Shown here: one piece after another, positions 1 to 5,152 of the stretch
How the letters are laid out: each line of letters opens with the position of its first letter
Numbering within the stretch: position 1 is the first letter of the stretch
Assembly (NCBI GenBank): GCA_016190545.1
Contig: JACPQI010000145.1
Coordinates: forward strand, 1 to 5,152
DNA from: Chloroflexota bacterium
GTDB lineage: Bacteria > Chloroflexota > Dehalococcoidia > SHYB01 > JACPQI01
Direction: 5' to 3'
Length of the DNA stretch: 5,152 nucleotides
Made by a program: the position numbers and the translations under genes
The notes under the pieces: model-generated
What the model was told of the DNA's origin: nothing
What the model saw: only the letters and a program-made list of their open reading frames with translations
The model's database searches: none

Positions 1-706
1 GCATATCGAGGGCGTCCGTGAGCTGGACCTCGCCGATGGCGCCGGGCCGCACCTGCTCCAGCGTCTCGAAGATTTCCGGCGTGAGGACGTAGCGGCCCAC
101 GACGCCGTGGTCGGACGGGGCCTGCTCCGGCTTGGGCGTCTCCACCATACGCAGCACCTGATAGATGCGGTCGCCGATGGGCCGGGGCTCGATGACGCCG
201 TAGGCGCTGATGCGCTCCTTCGGCACCCGCTCCACGGCCACGACACTGCACCGGTACTGTCGGTGTACGTCCAGGAGTTGCTTGAGGGCGGGCGTGCGGC
301 TCTGGATGATATCGTCGGGCAGGAGGACGGCGAAGGGCTCGTTGCCGACCAGGGCTTTGGCGGTGAGGACGGCGTGGCCGAGGCCGAGTTGCTCCTTCTG
401 CCGCACGTAGGCGATGTCGGCCATCTCCGAGATATGGCGCAGCTCTTCCAGCCGCTTCTTGTCGCCCTTCCGTTCCAGGGCGGTCTCCAACTCGAAGGCG
501 CGGTCGAAGTAGTCCTCAATGGCCCGCTTGCCCAGGGAGGTGACGATGATGACTTGAGAGATGCCGGACGCCACCGCCTCTTCAATGATGTAGTGGATCA
601 TGGGCTTGTCGATGATAGGCAGGGTCTCCTTGGGCTGGGCCTTGGTGACGGGCAGGAAGCGAGTCCCCCAGCCAGCGGCGGTGACGACGGCTTTGCGGAC
701 TTTCAT
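1..706 (-). CDS. galU: UTP--glucose-1-phosphate uridylyltransferase, 5' part (cut by window edge)
   Basis: The enzyme joins UTP and glucose 1-phosphate to give UDP-glucose and pyrophosphate in the cytoplasm, feeding envelope polysaccharide and sugar-nucleotide synthesis. The reading frame starts at ATG 706-704 and stays open to the window's left edge, giving 235 residues; family members are usually near 290, so roughly the last fifth is missing. Visible motifs are the nucleotide-binding loop AAGWGTRFLPVTKAQPKE (residues 10-27), EQLGLGHAV (105-113), the metal/nucleotide-site segment FAVLLPDDII (125-134), GVVGRYVLTP (201-210) and GEVQLTDAL (225-233), all in the expected GalU order. The loop has Trp where Leu is common (GWGTR), a mild variation. 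The start is supported by a strong Shine-Dalgarno, GAGGTGA at 717-711, four bases upstream. It lies downstream of the ABC operon on the same strand, separated by 285 bases, so it is probably its own transcription unit. A close nucleotidyltransferase such as RfbA-type RmlA is less likely given the GalU-specific motifs. Confidence 0.95.
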   Translation of the reverse strand, partial: MKVRKAVVTAAGWGTRFLPVTKAQPKETLPIIDKPMIHYIIEEAVASGISQVIIVTSLGKRAIEDYFDRAFELETALERKGDKKRLEELRHISEMADIAYVRQKEQLGLGHAVLTAKALVGNEPFAVLLPDDIIQSRTPALKQLLDVHRQYRCSVVAVERVPKERISAYGVIEPRPIGDRIYQVLRMVETPKPEQAPSDHGVVGRYVLTPEIFETLEQVRPGAIGEVQLTDALDM

Positions 707-710
707 CGGC

Positions 711-717
711 TCACCTC
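711..717 (-). promoter_or_regulatory. Ribosome binding site of galU
   Basis: On the minus strand this reads GAGGTGA, a near-perfect match to the anti-Shine-Dalgarno sequence, four bases before the ATG at 706-704. It fixes the galU start. No convincing -35/-10 pair was found in the 100 bases upstream. Confidence 0.8.
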
Positions 718-836
718 AAGAATACAGCCCCACATTCACCTGACAGAGTACCACAGGCAGTGGCTGGAGGCAGATGGTGTGCACAGTGCCGACCCGTGAA
801 GGACTCGATAAACCTTAGCTTGTCTTTGCCCTGCGA

Positions 837-918
837 CAGGCTTGGAGCCTGCCCTGAATCCCTCGAAGGGACGAACGGAAGCAAAACACCGTTCGTGGCG
901 AGCTTGTCGAACCACGAA
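837..918. repeat. Cluster of inverted repeats, REP-like dispersed element
   Basis: Four inverted repeats are packed into about 80 bases. CAGGCT (837-842) pairs with AGCCTG (846-851) over a 3-base loop. TCCCT (859-863) pairs with AGGGA (867-871). ACGAACGG (871-878) pairs with CCGTTCGT (889-896) over a 10-base loop. TTCGTGG (892-898) pairs with CCACGAA (912-918), with an inner CGA/TCG extension (899-901 with 907-909). The third and fourth stems share bases 892-896, so they are mutually exclusive folds. The last unit resembles the 'ttcgtgg-gagcttgtcgaa-ccacgaa' palindromes I recall as dispersed many times in some environmental bacterial genomes; that family match is from memory. No second copy occurs in this window. 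It could act as a bidirectional transcription barrier or mRNA-stabilising element, but there is no T-tract. Confidence 0.6.
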
Positions 919-985
919 TACTCTTCCAACGGTAGGTAGCGCTTTGTGCTGGTCTCGGTAGTTCGGTCGTGGAAGTGTTCCCGCA

Positions 986-999
986 AACGCCTCAGCGTT
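986..999 (-). terminator. Short hairpin at the ATPase stop codon (weak terminator candidate)
   Basis: On the minus strand AACGC (999-995) and GCGTT (990-986) form a perfect 5-bp stem with a 4-base TGAG loop that contains the stop codon of the ATPase gene. Only three T's follow (988-985 region reads GTTT), so as an intrinsic terminator it is weak. It may be chance. Confidence 0.2.
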
Positions 1000-2371
1000 C
1001 GCCCGGATCAGGGCCGGCGGCGGCGCCATCCCCCTCCGTCTCCTCAAGGAATAACTCGTCCGTATCGTCATTGAAGCCCAGGAGTTCGGCGTAGCGGCCC
1101 CATTCGATGGCGCGAGAGAGCTGATAGTTTGCTTCATCTTCGCTGAAGTGGTTCTCCAACAACTCCTGGAAGAACTCTCGCTCCATGCGGTGGTCCGGCT
1201 TTTCCTTCAGGACGTTGAGGAGGAGGCTGAAGAGGGGAAGTCCGATGATCTGCTGGCGGAACATGTGTTTCTTGGCGTCGCGCTTGCCCTCGGCGTAGCG
1301 AAAGCCAAGAGGGGTAAGCACGATATCGCCTTCCTTGACTTCGGCGAGGTCCAGCAAGCGGGCTGCTTCTGTGATGGGCAAGAGGTCGTCCACCTCCATC
1401 AGGAGGTGGGCGCCCAGCCGGTGCAGGTCCTCCTTGCCACCTCGCCCGGCGACAAGCTCGATGAGACCGTTGATCATGCCGATGCGGGCGTGGGGTAGGC
1501 TGGCGATGGGTGGCCTGCCGCCGGAGGGCGAGACGACCGCTGTGGCTTCCGTTGGGTTGGTCACGATCTTATATAGGGTGTCGATGAAGTGAGTGAATTC
1601 GGGAGCCGTCCTCTTTCGGGGGTATGGGAACGGCACACGGACGTCAGCTAGCACCCGGCCGGGCTCCCGGCCTAGAACGATGACCCGGTCGGCCATCAGC
1701 GCCACCTCTTCTATGTTGTGTGACACCATGACGATGGCGCGCGGGAGCGGGATACTTCTGTCTAACCATATCGTGAGGAGCTCGCGCCGCAGGTTTTCCG
1801 CAGTCAGCACGTCCAGCGCCGAGAACGGCTCGTCCAGGCACAAGAGCTCGGGGCTAACGGCCAGGGCGCGGGCAAGCCCCACTCGCTGCCGCATGCCCAC
1901 GGACAGCTCGCGCGGGTAGGCGTTTTCAAAGCCGTCCAATCCCACTAGGTCGATGAGATCGGTGGCCCGTTTGCTCCGGGTTTCCGGCTCCACCCGCTGG
2001 GCTTTCAGCGGAAGTTCCACATTCTCCTGCACCGTGAGCCACGGGAACAAGGCTGGCGACTGGAACACCATGGCCGCGAAGGGCGTCGGCCCGTCAGTTG
2101 GCTTTCCCCGGTACAGGATACGGCCCTCGGTGGGGCGCACCACGCCAGTAATCATGCGCAGCAGGGTGGACTTGCCGGAGGCGGTGGGGCCCAGAATAGC
2201 GAGGTACTCCCCTTCGTTGATGCTGAGGTTGATATCCCGCAGCACCAGGCCGGCATGCTCGCCCTCCGCCCACGATTTCGACACGTGCTCCAGCCTGACC
2301 AGGCATACCGGCTGCTCTGGAGCGGGCGCAATCGATGGAGTGCCGCCGTTCGTCCTTGGAGGCAAGGTCAT
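992..2371 (-). CDS. ABC transporter ATP-binding protein, nitrate/sulfonate/taurine type, with C-terminal AAA-associated domain
   Basis: This is the cytoplasmic ATPase that drives the adjacent permease. I place the start at ATG 2371-2369, giving 459 residues: it overlaps the permease stop as ATGA and has AGGAG five bases upstream. A longer frame to 2440 would run into the permease gene and adds no conserved sequence. The nucleotide-binding domain spans about residues 20-260: Walker A GPTASGKST (61-69), Q-loop Gln104 in FQSPALFPW, signature LSVGMRQRV (156-164), Walker B LLCLDEP with Asp180 and Glu181, D-loop SALD (184-187) and switch His218. The pattern FSALDVLTAENLR is typical of the NitT/TauT group. 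Residues about 290-430 form an extra winged-helix-like region matching my memory of the AAA-associated C-terminal domain (PF09821), followed by an acidic, low-complexity tail. That domain probably regulates transport, but its role is not established here. The substrate cannot be read from the sequence. Confidence 0.92.
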   Translation of the reverse strand: MTLPPRTNGGTPSIAPAPEQPVCLVRLEHVSKSWAEGEHAGLVLRDINLSINEGEYLAILGPTASGKSTLLRMITGVVRPTEGRILYRGKPTDGPTPFAAMVFQSPALFPWLTVQENVELPLKAQRVEPETRSKRATDLIDLVGLDGFENAYPRELSVGMRQRVGLARALAVSPELLCLDEPFSALDVLTAENLRRELLTIWLDRSIPLPRAIVMVSHNIEEVALMADRVIVLGREPGRVLADVRVPFPYPRKRTAPEFTHFIDTLYKIVTNPTEATAVVSPSGGRPPIASLPHARIGMINGLIELVAGRGGKEDLHRLGAHLLMEVDDLLPITEAARLLDLAEVKEGDIVLTPLGFRYAEGKRDAKKHMFRQQIIGLPLFSLLLNVLKEKPDHRMEREFFQELLENHFSEDEANYQLSRAIEWGRYAELLGFNDDTDELFLEETEGDGAAAGPDPGER

Positions 2372-4095
2372 GCAGTCTCCTGAACATAGTGAGTGGCCGA
2401 CGTCTCCTGAAGCGGCTTCCAGAGGAAACGGTTGACGCACAGGACAATGACGACCATAGTCAGAGTGGAGGCCAGCAGCACTGGCATATCGCCGGCGGCG
2501 GAGGCCAGCGCGATCCTGGACCCCAGTCCCACCGTCGATTCAGCCTCGCCCCCGAAACGGAAGTACTCAGCTACGATGGTGGCGTTCCAGGATGCGGCGG
2601 TGGACACCACCAGGCCGGTCAACAAATTGGGCATGATGGAGGGCAGGATGAGAGAGCGCCACAAGGTGAGTCCCCGGATGGAATAGAGATTCGCGGTCTG
2701 CTTCAACTCCTCCGGGATGGCGCTGAGTCCGGCGATGATATTGAACAGCAGGTACCACTGCGCTGCCATGACCAGCAGGACAATGGCGGCGATCTCCACG
2801 CCGGCCGGCAGGTCTAGCAGCAGAAGAAGAAGGATGGGAAAGAGGGCGGTGGCGGGAATGGAGGCTGTGATCTGAATGAGGGGTTGGAAAATTCGGGCCC
2901 GCTGTCTGCTCATGCCGATAGCCACCCCTACTGGCAGCGTCCATGCCAGGGCGATGGCCTGCGCCGCTGCCACCCGCGCCAGCGAAGCGCCCGAGTCTGT
3001 CAGCAGAGCGAGGCCGTCTGAACCGTCCAGGCCAGCCAGCATGGAAGCGCCCTTGACGGTGCCAAAGACTATGGCGCCAAGCACGGCAAACGTGGCTCCG
3101 TAGCGGAGGCCTTGCTTGGTCATCACCGCCGTCCTTCGGTCTCTGGGGACTTCCTCATCTGTCTTGGGTGCGAAGCGGGCATCCAGCCGTTCGGACAGGG
3201 GCGTGAGTATACGCTTGTTTAGCCAGCGCAACGTCTGAGAGCGGCTGACCAGGCCGGCGAGGAAGGGCGCGGACTCTTCCAAGGGCCCCATCTCCTGGAG
3301 CTTGAAGCGTTGTGACCAGATGACCAGGGGCTGCCACACCAGCCGGTCCAGCAGGACGATGAGCACAATCAGGGTGAAGACACCGTAGAGGATGGCTGAG
3401 ATATCGCTTCGATTAGCTGCCGTCTGGAGATAGGAACCTAGGCCTGGGAGCTGGAAGGAGCGGTCGCCCAGGATGAACATTTCGCTTGCCATGAGGAAGA
3501 ACCAACCGTTGGCCCAGGACAGCATGCTATTCCAGACCAGGCCTATGGTGGCGGCGGGGAGTTCCAGGTAGCGGAAGCGGAGCCAACCTTCAACGTGGAA
3601 GGACCGATTGGCCTCGTGGAGTTGTCGCGGAATACGGAGAAGTGAGTGGTAGAAGCTAAAGGTCAAATTCCAGACCTGGCTGGTGAAGATGAGCAGGATG
3701 GCCGCCAGCTCCACCCCAATGCGGTGGCCGTTGAACAGGGCGATGAAGGAGAGGACGAAAATCGGCAGGAAGGAAAGCAAAGGGATGGACTGCAGGACGT
3801 CCAGGAGGGGGATCATGACGCGGCGGGCGTGTGGATTGTAGGCGGCTACGTAGCCATAGCCCAAGGTGAACAGGAGGGAAAGCAGGTACGCCGCCAGCAT
3901 GCGGCCGAGAGAGAGGCTGGCGTAGAGGGGCAGGTCCTTGGGAGAGAGGGAGATGGGGCGCTCGCCCACCAACACGTCCCGGCTGGTGGACGCCAGCAGG
4001 ATGACGGCATAGATGACAACCGCCACAGCGGTGAGGACCGCTAGGTCTATCAACCATGAGGGCCCGGTCCGTCGCTCGTGCGCTGCCACCGCCAT
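2368..4095 (-). CDS. ABC transporter permease with two fused permease domains (anion-transport type)
   Basis: This is an inner-membrane importer permease in which two binding-protein-dependent permease domains are joined in one 575-residue chain, so one polypeptide could supply the whole channel. The first half (about residues 16-254) has hydrophobic segments near 16-36, 60-84, 93-122, 128-149, 188-208 and 234-254. A charged linker (255-327) follows, then a second half with segments near 329-354, 372-394, 402-428, 432-455, 490-508 and 536-556. Each half has an EAA-like coupling loop: RQLHEANRSF...RYLELPAA (157-182) and PEELKQTANLYSIRG...LILPSIMP (461-489). The frame could extend to 4269, but that extension is hydrophilic, unlike permease sequence, and would cover the divergent promoter. 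I chose ATG 4095-4093, preceded by a weak AGGA five bases upstream. Its stop overlaps the ATPase start by four bases, indicating translational coupling. The architecture resembles the duplicated anion permease group (COG4986, from memory). No binding protein is present nearby. Confidence 0.9.
   Translation of the reverse strand: MAVAAHERRTGPSWLIDLAVLTAVAVVIYAVILLASTSRDVLVGERPISLSPKDLPLYASLSLGRMLAAYLLSLLFTLGYGYVAAYNPHARRVMIPLLDVLQSIPLLSFLPIFVLSFIALFNGHRIGVELAAILLIFTSQVWNLTFSFYHSLLRIPRQLHEANRSFHVEGWLRFRYLELPAATIGLVWNSMLSWANGWFFLMASEMFILGDRSFQLPGLGSYLQTAANRSDISAILYGVFTLIVLIVLLDRLVWQPLVIWSQRFKLQEMGPLEESAPFLAGLVSRSQTLRWLNKRILTPLSERLDARFAPKTDEEVPRDRRTAVMTKQGLRYGATFAVLGAIVFGTVKGASMLAGLDGSDGLALLTDSGASLARVAAAQAIALAWTLPVGVAIGMSRQRARIFQPLIQITASIPATALFPILLLLLLDLPAGVEIAAIVLLVMAAQWYLLFNIIAGLSAIPEELKQTANLYSIRGLTLWRSLILPSIMPNLLTGLVVSTAASWNATIVAEYFRFGGEAESTVGLGSRIALASAAGDMPVLLASTLTMVVIVLCVNRFLWKPLQETSATHYVQETA
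2376..2381 (-). promoter_or_regulatory. Ribosome binding site deciding the ATPase start
   Basis: The minus strand reads AGGAGA, then CTGC, then ATG at 2371. It lies inside the last codons of the permease gene. Together with the ATGA overlap it favours the internal start over the longer upstream frame. Confidence 0.7.
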
Positions 4096-4128
4096 CGCTG
4101 TCCTAGTGCGCTGTCGAGAGCCTGGGAC

Positions 4129-4134
4129 ATTGTA
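4129..4134 (-). promoter_or_regulatory. Candidate -10 box for the transporter operon
   Basis: The minus strand reads TACAAT here, one mismatch from the TATAAT consensus, about 33 bases before the permease ATG, which would give a leader of roughly 27 bases. No good -35 box sits 16-18 bases upstream (the positions read GC-rich CGGCGT), and there is no TGn extension, so this may be chance or may need an activator. Confidence 0.3.
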
Positions 4135-4186
4135 CACCCGACGCCCACGGCACGCCGCTGGCCCATATCCCCAGATACGACTTTCC

Positions 4187-4215
4187 TTGACCTTTGGGGC
4201 GACCGGTGCTAATCT
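4187..4215 (+). promoter_or_regulatory. Sigma-70-like promoter for nuoAB
   Basis: TTGACC at 4187-4192 is followed by a 17-base spacer and TAATCT at 4210-4215. The -35 box matches consensus at five of six positions, spacing is optimal, and the -10 box matches at four of six. Transcription would start near 4220-4223, giving a leader of about 90 bases before nuoA. It lies in the expected place for a divergent operon pair. Confidence 0.6.
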
Positions 4216-4294
4216 TCCCACTAGGGCCTTGTGACGAGCGATGTCGGCCGGAGGGCAGACGGCCCGCATGACTGGGCAGGCGACAGACGGCAGC

Positions 4295-4303
4295 GGAAAG
4301 GGG
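4295..4303 (+). promoter_or_regulatory. Ribosome binding site supporting the TTG start of nuoA
   Basis: GGAAAGGGG ends seven bases before the TTG at 4311. There is an in-frame stop (TGA 4269-4271) upstream, no ATG or GTG between it and the TTG, and no usable in-frame ATG downstream until codon 99. The TTG is therefore the likely start. Confidence 0.65.
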
Positions 4304-4310
4304 CGAGGGC

Positions 4311-4679
4311 TTGGCCAACGGGTACTTCGCGGACTACGGCGCTGTCCTCATCGCCACCTTGGTGGGCGCTGCCCTCGTCCTCATCGCCTTCGCCGCCGCC
4401 GCCCTCCTTGCTCCCAAAGCCCGTTCCACCCTCAAAGACCTTCCCTATGAATGCGGCGTACCGCCCCAGGGCGAGGCCTGGACACAGACCAACGTCCGCT
4501 ACTATCTCTTCGGCATCCTCTTCCTTATCTTCGATATAGAGGCAGTCTTTCTCTTTCCCTGGGCTGTCATCTTCGCCGGGGCCAGCGCCACTGTCTTCTA
4601 CGCCATGCTGGTCTTTGTCGTCATCCTTCTCTTCGGTCTGTTCTACGCCTGGAGAAAGGGGGCCTTGCAGTGGAAATAA
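4311..4679 (+). CDS. nuoA: NADH-quinone oxidoreductase subunit A
   Basis: NuoA (ND3 homologue) is a small membrane subunit of respiratory complex I at the junction between the quinone-reducing arm and the proton-pumping arm. The protein is 122 residues, normal for the family, with membrane helices near residues 9-34, 63-84 and 92-114. The loop after helix 1 carries the conserved YECG (46-49), including the cysteine equivalent to ND3 Cys39. The second helix region has [12 protein letters not shown] (74-85), whose Asp75 and Glu77 correspond to the essential acidic pair of the family. The start is TTG, read as Met, with GGAAAGGGG upstream; no ATG or GTG alternative exists in frame. It is the first gene after the divergent promoter, and its end overlaps nuoB by 10 bases, as expected for the start of a nuoABCD-type operon. 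Whether NADH, ferredoxin or F420H2 is the electron donor cannot be told from these subunits. Confidence 0.96.
   Translation: MANGYFADYGAVLIATLVGAALVLIAFAAAALLAPKARSTLKDLPYECGVPPQGEAWTQTNVRYYLFGILFLIFDIEAVFLFPWAVIFAGASATVFYAMLVFVVILLFGLFYAWRKGALQWK
4655..4662 (+). promoter_or_regulatory. Ribosome binding site of nuoB within nuoA
   Basis: AAAGGGGG (preceded by GGAG at 4651-4654) ends seven bases before the GTG at 4670. It lies inside the last codons of nuoA and supports the GTG start. Confidence 0.6.
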
Positions 4680-5152
4680 AAGACAGCGCGGGCCCCATCC
4701 GCACCAGCGACAAGCGGCACTGGCCGGGCCACAGTCCTTTCAAGACAGGCATGCCCAGCGTGGCCACAACCACCGCCGAGCACCTCTTCGCCCTCGCCCG
4801 CAAGTCCTCCCTGTGGCCGATGCAGTTCGGTCTGGCCTGCTGTGCCATCGAGATGATCAGCACATACATGGCCCACCATGACCTGGACCGCTTCGGCGTG
4901 GTCACCTGGCCTTCGCCGCGCCAGTCGGACGTCATGATCGTCGCGGGCACCGTGGTCAAGAAGATGGCGGAGCCTATCAAGCTCCTCTATGAGCAGATGC
5001 CTTCCCCCAAGTGGGTCATCGCCATGGGAAGCTGCGCCACCTGCGGCGGGCCTTATGTGCGCTCTTACTCCGTTGTCATGGGCGTGGACAAGATCATCCC
5101 CGTGGACATTTATATCCCTGGCTGCCCGCCGCGGCCGGAGGCCCTCATGGAC
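4670..5152 (+). CDS. nuoB: NADH-quinone oxidoreductase subunit B, 5' part (cut by window edge)
   Basis: NuoB (PSST homologue) sits in the peripheral arm of complex I and holds the [4Fe-4S] cluster N2 that passes electrons to quinone. The frame starts at GTG 4670 and runs open to the right edge: 161 residues, which should be most of the protein. The four N2 ligands are visible: Cys57 and Cys58 in GLACCAIEM, Cys122 in [11 protein letters not shown] and Cys152 in [11 protein letters not shown]. Other family signatures are [14 protein letters not shown] (49-62) and DVMIVAGTV (87-95). Cys125 is an additional cysteine three residues after ligand Cys122, where many bacterial homologues have Ser, Asn or Gly. 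The GTG overlaps the nuoA stop by 10 bases and follows a strong purine-rich ribosome binding site. An internal ATG at codon 28 is a less likely start. nuoC and nuoD are expected beyond the edge. Confidence 0.96.
   Translation, partial: MEIKDSAGPIRTSDKRHWPGHSPFKTGMPSVATTTAEHLFALARKSSLWPMQFGLACCAIEMISTYMAHHDLDRFGVVTWPSPRQSDVMIVAGTVVKKMAEPIKLLYEQMPSPKWVIAMGSCATCGGPYVRSYSVVMGVDKIIPVDIYIPGCPPRPEALMD

Larger units (their letters stand above)
707..991. other. Intergenic region between the ABC operon and galU
   Basis: This 285-base stretch has no credible gene. Open frames crossing it on the minus strand (711-986 and 736-1137) show no recognisable family, are low in conserved composition and simply read through the inverted-repeat cluster and into the ATPase gene. 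It holds the galU ribosome binding site at its left end and nested inverted repeats at 837-918. A short hairpin straddles the ATPase stop codon at its right end. Both flanking genes are on the minus strand, so transcription termination for the transporter and initiation for galU should both occur here, although no canonical GC-stem plus T-tract terminator is visible. Confidence 0.75.
4096..4310. other. Divergent intergenic region between the transporter and nuo operons
   Basis: These 215 bases separate two operons that point away from each other. Short open frames cross it on both strands, but none has a good ribosome binding site or recognisable product. It contains a clear sigma-70-like promoter for nuoA and a weaker candidate -10 for the permease gene. 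No strong palindromic operator was seen. Confidence 0.7.

Noticed and set aside
719..750. Possible -10 boxes for galU (TATTCT at 724-719, TACTCT at 750-745 on the minus strand)
   Set aside because: The first is too close to the start codon and ribosome binding site, and neither has a reasonable -35 at 16-18 bases.
107..799. 230-residue open frame on the plus strand
   Set aside because: It lies antisense to galU, whose conserved motifs are unambiguous. The frame has no recognisable family and is a by-product of GC-rich codon use.
919..985. Possible tRNA or small RNA suggested by a GTTCGG-containing stretch
   Set aside because: No cloverleaf arms can be paired and no T-loop consensus is present.
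736..1137. Minus-strand open frames (736-1137 and 711-986) across the intergenic region
   Set aside because: They read through the inverted repeats and overlap the ATPase gene in another frame. There is no ribosome binding site or recognisable protein sequence.
1148..1498. Plus-strand open frames antisense to the ATPase (1148-1498, 1593-1919, 1953-2435)
   Set aside because: The ATPase reading is supported by every ABC motif. These antisense frames show Arg/Ser-rich or Gln/Glu-rich shadow composition.
3646..4044. Plus-strand hydrophilic 132-residue frame
   Set aside because: It is the antisense image of the hydrophobic permease helices; such Gln/Glu/Gly-rich shadows are expected opposite membrane protein genes.
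4096..4269. N-terminal extension of the permease to the upstream ATG at 4269
   Set aside because: The extra 58 residues are basic and non-conserved in character and would overlap the divergent nuo promoter. ATG 4095 puts the first membrane helix at residue 16.
4241..4450. Small plus-strand frame upstream of and overlapping nuoA
   Set aside because: It has no ribosome binding site before the ATG at 4241 and turns into an Arg/Pro-rich out-of-frame reading of nuoA.
1..5152. CRISPR array, phage or insertion-sequence genes, toxin-antitoxin or defence system
   Set aside because: There are no regularly spaced direct repeats and no transposase, integrase or nuclease motifs on either strand. All long coding space is explained by galU, the transporter and nuoAB.

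Overview
This is a GC-rich bacterial window with five protein genes, two of them cut by the window edges. No gene identifies the phylum on its own. Three things would fit a Chloroflexota (Dehalococcoidia-like) genome from an environmental source: the dispersed-looking palindromic repeat of the 'gagcttgtcgaaccacgaa' type, the pairing of a duplicated anion-transport permease with an AAA-associated ATPase, and the nuoAB gene style. That assignment is a low-confidence inference.

Layout. Positions 1-706 (minus strand) hold the first 235 codons of a galU-type UTP--glucose-1-phosphate uridylyltransferase. Positions 707-991 are non-coding and contain the galU ribosome binding site and a compact cluster of inverted repeats at about 837-918. 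Positions 992-4095 (minus strand) hold a two-gene ABC transporter operon. The upstream gene is a 575-residue permease with two fused permease halves. It is followed, through an ATGA stop/start overlap, by a 459-residue ATPase of the nitrate/sulfonate/taurine type with an extra C-terminal domain. Positions 4096-4310 are a divergent intergenic region with a good sigma-70-like promoter pointing right and a weaker candidate pointing left. Positions 4311-5152 (plus strand) hold nuoA (TTG start) and the 5' part of nuoB (GTG start, overlapping nuoA by 10 bases), which open a respiratory complex I operon.

How the genes work together. The permease and ATPase together have all the membrane and motor parts of one importer, two permease domains plus an ATPase expected to act as a dimer. 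No substrate-binding protein is encoded in the window, so the substrate can only be guessed as a small anion or related solute. NuoA is a membrane subunit of complex I and NuoB carries iron-sulfur cluster N2. The rest of that operon should lie to the right. GalU makes UDP-glucose for envelope polysaccharide and is functionally unrelated to its neighbours. The window is mostly ordinary housekeeping and transport content. The points most worth a second look are the repeat cluster, the apparently orphan transporter and the extra cysteine beside a cluster N2 ligand in NuoB.
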